Shown piece after piece: positions 60,496-64,000 of a DNA stretch of 64,000 nucleotides. The DNA is taken from positions 3,139,501 through 3,203,500 of the forward strand of contig NZ_FSRB01000001.1 in the NCBI RefSeq assembly GCF_900129635.1, read 5' to 3'. Below the pieces are notes generated by a model. The model ran no database searches, was not told the DNA's origin, and saw nothing but the letters and a program-made list of their open reading frames with translations. How positions within the stretch are numbered: the stretch's first letter is position 1; every line of letters begins with the position of its first letter. A program made the position numbers and the translations under genes. Origin of the DNA: Singulisphaera sp. GP187 (GTDB lineage: Bacteria; Planctomycetota; Planctomycetia; Isosphaerales; Isosphaeraceae).

Positions 60496-62334
60496 ATGGC
60501 AAGGGTGCAAGGTGGTGTTGTTTGTGTGGATCCAAACACTCGATCTCCCGCACGAAATCGAGTCGATCAAAGCAAGGTTATGGAATACCGCTATCTCCGG
60601 GCACGCGGAGCGCTGAATGACGCCGAGCTCAGGTCGTCCGATGCGCCGTCGGTGCGGCACGGCCACGTTCACGAACCCTCCATTCCGCGGAAGCTGATCG
60701 AGCTGTTCCCCGAATCGCTCGCCCGAGAAACTCTGGCGATCCCCGTCAAGTTGCGCGGAGAGACCCTGGTCGTCGCGACGGTGGATCCCCTCGATATCGC
60801 CCTGGCTGACAAGCTCACCTTCGTCCTGGCCAAGAAGATCCAGCTCATCCCGTACCCCCGTGAGCGGATCCTCGCCCTGATCGAACGCTACTACGGCAGC
60901 CGAGGTGAGTCGGAGTCGGTCGACTCGATGTTGCAAGAGTTCTGTGACACCGCCATCGCTGAAGTGGGGTCGACGGGTGGCGCGGCCGCGTCCCGTTCGC
61001 CTGTTCCCGTTTCCAAGTGGGAGCAACCCCGACCCGCTCCTGCCGCCGCGGGTCCGACCGGTCTCGATCCGACTCGTTCCGTGGGAGATCCAGGCGTGTT
61101 CACCTATGTTATCGAAGAAGGCCAGCGCGTCCTGATGCGGCGTCCCAACGGGACGATGGACGTCATCGTGGGGCCGAAACGCGTCTGGCGCGGCAAGAAC
61201 ATCTTCAGGCCGATGCAGCACTTCGTCGCCCACCCGGGCGATTACCTCATCGTTCGCTTCCGCGACGGCCGGCAGGAACACCAGCCCGGACCGGCCGAAG
61301 TCTGGTTCGATCCCCGGATCCATCAAGAGGTGACACGCCAGGAAGCGCTCCAGGTGGCAGCCAAGGAGGCGGTGGTCGTCTACAGCAGCAAGGAAGGGAC
61401 GAGCACCGTCCAGCGGCGGATCGAGAACGGTCCGACGCTGTTTACGCCGCGGCCCGGCGAGTGGCTGCACACGTTCGCGTGGCACTCCTCGGACGGCGGG
61501 TCCCAGGGAGCCCGCAAGGTGCCCGGCGGCCTGGTCTTTCAAAAGCTCTGGCTGATGCCGGACCAGATGTACCACGACGTCACTGACGTGCGGACTGCGG
61601 ACGACGCCGTGCTCACAATCCGCCTGATGATCTTCTTCGAGCTGCTCGACATCACGACCATGCTGGAGACGACCCATGACCCGATCGGCGACTTCGTGAA
61701 CGCAGCCACCAGCGACGTCGTCGACTTCACCTCCCGCCATGACTTCGAGTCGTTCAAGCGGAATACCGACAAGCTCAACGAGCTGGCGACCTATCGCCAG
61801 CTTACGGGACGCGCGACCCAGTGCGGCTATCGGCTCAACAAGGTTGTCTACCGCGGCTACGGCGCTCCCGAGCGGCTCCAGCTCATGCACGATCAGGCGA
61901 TCGAGGCGCGGACGAGGCTCCAACTGGAGCGAGCGACCGAGCAGCAAGCGCAGGACCTCGAGAACTTCAAGCTCGACAGCCAGATGCACCGGGCCGGCAA
62001 GCGGCGGCACGAGCAAACGTCCGAGGTCGAGCACGACCTCGAGCTGGCCCGAAAGAAGCAGGAAGCGAGCCTCACCGACCGGGAGGCGCGCATGAGCTTC
62101 GAGCGGCAACAGGGTCAGCTCGACGCCGATCTCCGCCAGCAGCTCCACGCCCAGCGCGATGCCCAGCAGCGTGAACACCTCGCGTCGCTTCGCGACATGG
62201 GAGTCGACCTGACCGCCTTCCTGACGCAGAACCGGGCCGATCGGGTCATCGAGCTCCGCGGGCCGAAGGGAGCCACCCACGTTCACCTCGACCCGAACCG
62301 AGGCTCGAACGGTTTGCCCGAAGAATCGTCCTGA
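60496..62334 (+). CDS. GspE N-terminal domain fused to a miniature major-vault-protein-like protein (612 aa)
   Basis: Residues about 60-156 match the N-terminal part of PilB/GspE ATPases: IPRKLIELFPESLARETL, then RILALIERYYG and ESVDSMLQEFCDTAI. The last is nearly the same as in the PilB gene at 15462. After a Pro/Ala linker (160-200) come vault-type elements. Repeat 1 is at about 203-270 (IVGPKRVWRGKN, HPGDYLIVRFRDG). A last repeat is at about 290-325 (NGPTLFTPRPGEWL). The shoulder domain is at about 345-455, with YHDVTDVRTADDAVLTIRLM and DFVNAATSDVVDF resembling rat MVP FTDVITIETADHARLQLQL. A cap-like charged coiled coil is at about 458-575. The ATPase core is absent. The start may be ATG 60496 or 60580. 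The role is unknown; particle or ring formation is inferred. Confidence 0.75.
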   Translation: MARVQGGVVCVDPNTRSPARNRVDQSKVMEYRYLRARGALNDAELRSSDAPSVRHGHVHEPSIPRKLIELFPESLARETLAIPVKLRGETLVVATVDPLDIALADKLTFVLAKKIQLIPYPRERILALIERYYGSRGESESVDSMLQEFCDTAIAEVGSTGGAAASRSPVPVSKWEQPRPAPAAAGPTGLDPTRSVGDPGVFTYVIEEGQRVLMRRPNGTMDVIVGPKRVWRGKNIFRPMQHFVAHPGDYLIVRFRDGRQEHQPGPAEVWFDPRIHQEVTRQEALQVAAKEAVVVYSSKEGTSTVQRRIENGPTLFTPRPGEWLHTFAWHSSDGGSQGARKVPGGLVFQKLWLMPDQMYHDVTDVRTADDAVLTIRLMIFFELLDITTMLETTHDPIGDFVNAATSDVVDFTSRHDFESFKRNTDKLNELATYRQLTGRATQCGYRLNKVVYRGYGAPERLQLMHDQAIEARTRLQLERATEQQAQDLENFKLDSQMHRAGKRRHEQTSEVEHDLELARKKQEASLTDREARMSFERQQGQLDADLRQQLHAQRDAQQREHLASLRDMGVDLTAFLTQNRADRVIELRGPKGATHVHLDPNRGSNGLPEESS

Positions 62335-62374
62335 ACGTGCGAGGCTCGCGGCTCGAGCCTCATGCTTGGATCGG

Positions 62375-62480
62375 GATTGATTCGCCAGACACCTCAGTTG
62401 AGAGGCCTGGGAGACTCAGTAAAAATCAGCGAGCTGTCACGGCCTCGGCCGAATTTAGGGGCCTGGTCACCGTCGACCCC
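62375..62480 (+). repeat. Dispersed repeat, copy C (about 105 bp)
   Basis: The sequence ATTGATTCGCCAGACACCTCAGTTGAGAG onward pairs with copies A and B through the CCTCGGCCGAATT block. It lacks about 25-30 bp in its distal half before GGTCACCGTCG. It stands between the vault-like gene and the IS3 element. Confidence 0.65.
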
Positions 62481-62599
62481 ACTCAAGATGGAGTTCGACC
62501 GGCGGGGTCTTGTGTCCAAAGCGTTACGGTTATAGTGGCCCCCAGATTTCGGACCACTCGGTAAGTTATCATTGAGGGAGGTCTTACCGAGGGCGAAGC

Positions 62600-62884
62600 A
62601 TGGGACAAATCCGCAAGCGACACTCGGCGGCGTTCAAGGCGAAGGTCGCCTTGGAAGCTGCCAAGCAGGACAAGACGATCTCCGAACTGGCCAAGCAGCA
62701 CCAGATCCACCCGGTGCAGATCAGCCAGTGGAAGAAGCAACTCCTCGATGGCCTGGAGGGCCTCTTCGAGAACGGGTCGGCCGCCCGTCGGCCCGACCAC
62801 GAGAAGCTCCAGACCGAATTGTACGAGCAGATCGGGCGGCTCCAAATGGAGCTGGCCTGGGTGAAAAAAAAATCTGCCTTGTGA
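62600..62884 (+). CDS. IS3-family transposase OrfA (94 aa)
   Basis: This is a helix-turn-helix protein (RHSAAFKAKVALEAAKQDKT and ISELAKQHQIHPVQISQWKK) with a C-terminal leucine-zipper-like helix. Near its end a run of nine A (62864-62872) forms a slippery site. A -1 shift there leads into a frame that reads NLPCEVEAKRALIESMHPQLS and joins OrfB. The fused OrfAB would be the active transposase. Confidence 0.92.
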   Translation: MGQIRKRHSAAFKAKVALEAAKQDKTISELAKQHQIHPVQISQWKKQLLDGLEGLFENGSAARRPDHEKLQTELYEQIGRLQMELAWVKKKSAL

Positions 62885-62915
62885 GGTCGAGGCCAAACGA
62901 GCCTTAATCGAATCC

Positions 62916-63725
62916 ATGCATCCTCAATTGAGTGTTCGTCGCCAATGTGAGCTGCTGGGACTCAATCGGTCGAGTTTCTACTACGAGCCGGCGACGGAGA
63001 CCCTCGAGAACCTGAGCCTGATGAGGCGGATCGACGAGCAATATCTCAAGACGCCGTTCTACGGCAGCCGCCGCATGACGGCCTGGCTGACGAGGCAAGG
63101 AGAGGAGGTCAACCGCAAACGCGTGAGCCGCCTGATGGAATTGATGGGTCTGGAGGCGCTTCATCCCGGGCCTCGAACCACGACGCGGAACCCTGACCAC
63201 AAGGTTTACCCGTACTTGCTTCGCGACCTGACGATCGAGCGACGCAATCAGGTTTGGTCCACCGACGTGACGTACCTCCCGCTCAACCAGGGCTTCATGT
63301 TCCTGGCGGCGGTGATCGACTGGCACAGCCGGTTCGTGCTCTCTTGGCGGCTGTCGAACACGCTCGACGGCCGGTTCTGCCTGGAGGCGTTGGACGCGGC
63401 GTTGGAGGGAGGACGCCCCGAGATCTTCAACACCGACCAGGGCGTGCAATTCACGGCGCGGGCCTTCACCGGCCGGCTTGAGGCGGAAGGGATCGCCGTG
63501 AGCATGGACGGACGCGGGAGGGCGTTGGACAATGTGTTCGTCGAGCGGCTGTGGCGGCCTCTTAAATACGAGGGCATTTATTTGAAAGCATATTGCAGTG
63601 CCAGAGAGCTGGAAGCCGGCCTTGAAAGGTGGTTTGCGTTTTACAACCACGAGCGATTGCATCAGAGCTTGGCCTATCGCACGCCCGCCGAGGTCTACCA
63701 TGGGGCCGAACCGGTCGGGCCTTGA
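62916..63725 (+). CDS. IS3-family transposase OrfB, DDE integrase (269 aa)
   Basis: The rve-type integrase core shows all three acids: Asp in WSTDVTYLP, Asp in IFNTDQGVQFTA and Glu in NVFVERLWRPLKYE. The N-terminal part (SVRRQCELLGLNRSSFYYEP) and the closing NHERLHQSLAYRTPAEVY are typical of the IS2/IS51-like branch. It is probably made mostly as an OrfAB fusion by frameshifting. The reading frame is intact. Confidence 0.94.
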   Translation: MHPQLSVRRQCELLGLNRSSFYYEPATETLENLSLMRRIDEQYLKTPFYGSRRMTAWLTRQGEEVNRKRVSRLMELMGLEALHPGPRTTTRNPDHKVYPYLLRDLTIERRNQVWSTDVTYLPLNQGFMFLAAVIDWHSRFVLSWRLSNTLDGRFCLEALDAALEGGRPEIFNTDQGVQFTARAFTGRLEAEGIAVSMDGRGRALDNVFVERLWRPLKYEGIYLKAYCSARELEAGLERWFAFYNHERLHQSLAYRTPAEVYHGAEPVGP

Positions 63726-63812
63726 GAGGGGAGAGCGGGGTGGAGTCCCACGTTCGTTCCGGCCACCGATTGCGTGCCGAGCCGGTCGGGCCTTGAGAGG
63801 GGAGAGCGGGGC
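63706..63812 (+). repeat. 36-bp direct repeat at the 3' end of the IS3 element
   Basis: Bases 63706-63741 and 63777-63812 are identical except for one position. The first copy includes the last codons and stop of orfB. The 71-bp period suggests a tandem duplication of the element's 3' end. Confidence 0.75.
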
Positions 63813-63862
63813 CGAAGCATAACTTAAAAACCGGGCCGAGTGGTCTGGACATTGGGGACCAC

Positions 63863-64000
63863 TTCAACAGCCAGTCGGTCGACACGACCTCCGGCGGCGA
63901 GGAGCGGGGCCGCGACAACGCCAAGAACGTGGACGGTCGGAAACGTCATATCGTCGTCGACAGCATGGGTTTGCTGCTGGCCGTCCTGGTGACGGCCGCC
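63863..64000 (+). pseudogene. IS5-family transposase fragment, 5'-truncated, running off the window
   Basis: The frame reads FNSQSVDTTSGGEERGRDNA then KNVDGRKRHIVVDSMGLLLA, the first catalytic block of IS5-family (IS427/IS1031-like) DDE transposases. Nothing upstream of 63863 belongs to it, because the IS3 right end stands there. The upstream part was lost or lies elsewhere. The 3' part continues beyond the window. Confidence 0.85.

Larger units (their letters stand above)
62536..63861 (+). mobile_element. IS3-family insertion sequence (about 1.33 kb)
   Basis: The left end TGGCCCCCAGATTTCGGACCACTC and the right end, read inward, TGGTCCCCAATGTCCAGACCACTC, are imperfect inverted repeats of about 25 bp with the TG..CA tips of IS3 elements. 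They enclose orfA and orfB in the usual overlapping arrangement. No target duplication was found, which may mean later rearrangement. The right end abuts a truncated IS5-type transposase. Confidence 0.85.

Noticed and set aside
57395..62480. Integron attC sites as an explanation of the dispersed repeats
   Set aside because: No GTTRRRY core could be placed in the hairpins and no integrase gene is in the window. The repeats are also longer and more uniform in their non-palindromic part than attC sites.

Overview
The window reads as a high-GC chromosomal segment of a planctomycete, most likely of the Isosphaeraceae (inference). The evidence is the set of very large pseudopilin-like proteins, the DUF1080 protein, the MmpL-type and CehA/McbA-type proteins, and the many short proteins with one N-terminal membrane helix. 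No rRNA, tRNA or CRISPR array was recognised.

Left part (1-17192, all on the minus strand): a type IV pilus / type II secretion locus. In transcription order it has a PilB-type ATPase, PilT, a second GspE/PilB ATPase, the GspF platform protein, and five pilin-like proteins (GspG-, H-, I-, J- and K-like). The last runs off the window. No secretin, PilM/N/O set or prepilin peptidase lies here.

Middle (17193-54356): mostly housekeeping genes in short units: ppdK, an NAD-sugar epimerase, fusA, an RraA-like protein, an S26-like membrane protein, a HIT protein, a PIN-TRAM protein, alaC, an HtrA protease, rlmN, a tri-haem cytochrome c, DUF1080, an MmpL exporter with a TPR partner, clpC, an AsmA-like protein, and a plus-strand run of PHP metallohydrolase, amidohydrolase, methyltransferase and MFS transporter. 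Three genes (epimerase, htrA, rlmN) each lack exactly one base in a C/G homopolymer. That pattern suggests sequencing error more than true decay.

Right part (54357-64000): a plasticity zone. It holds a MITE-like element, a small gene with an in-frame TGA, an ISAs1-type insertion with a 10-bp target duplication inside a small membrane-protein gene, a fused pair of AraC and SDR remnants, a MarR-azoreductase pair with a shared operator, a DUF4287 protein, an IS3 element and a truncated IS5 transposase. Several copies of a roughly 130-bp repeat are scattered among them. Between two copies lies the most striking gene (60496-62334). It fuses a GspE/PilB N-terminal domain to a miniature major-vault-protein-like body (repeat, shoulder and cap helix). 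Its N-terminal part closely resembles the PilB ATPase at 15462-17192, which points to origin by recombination inside this genome.
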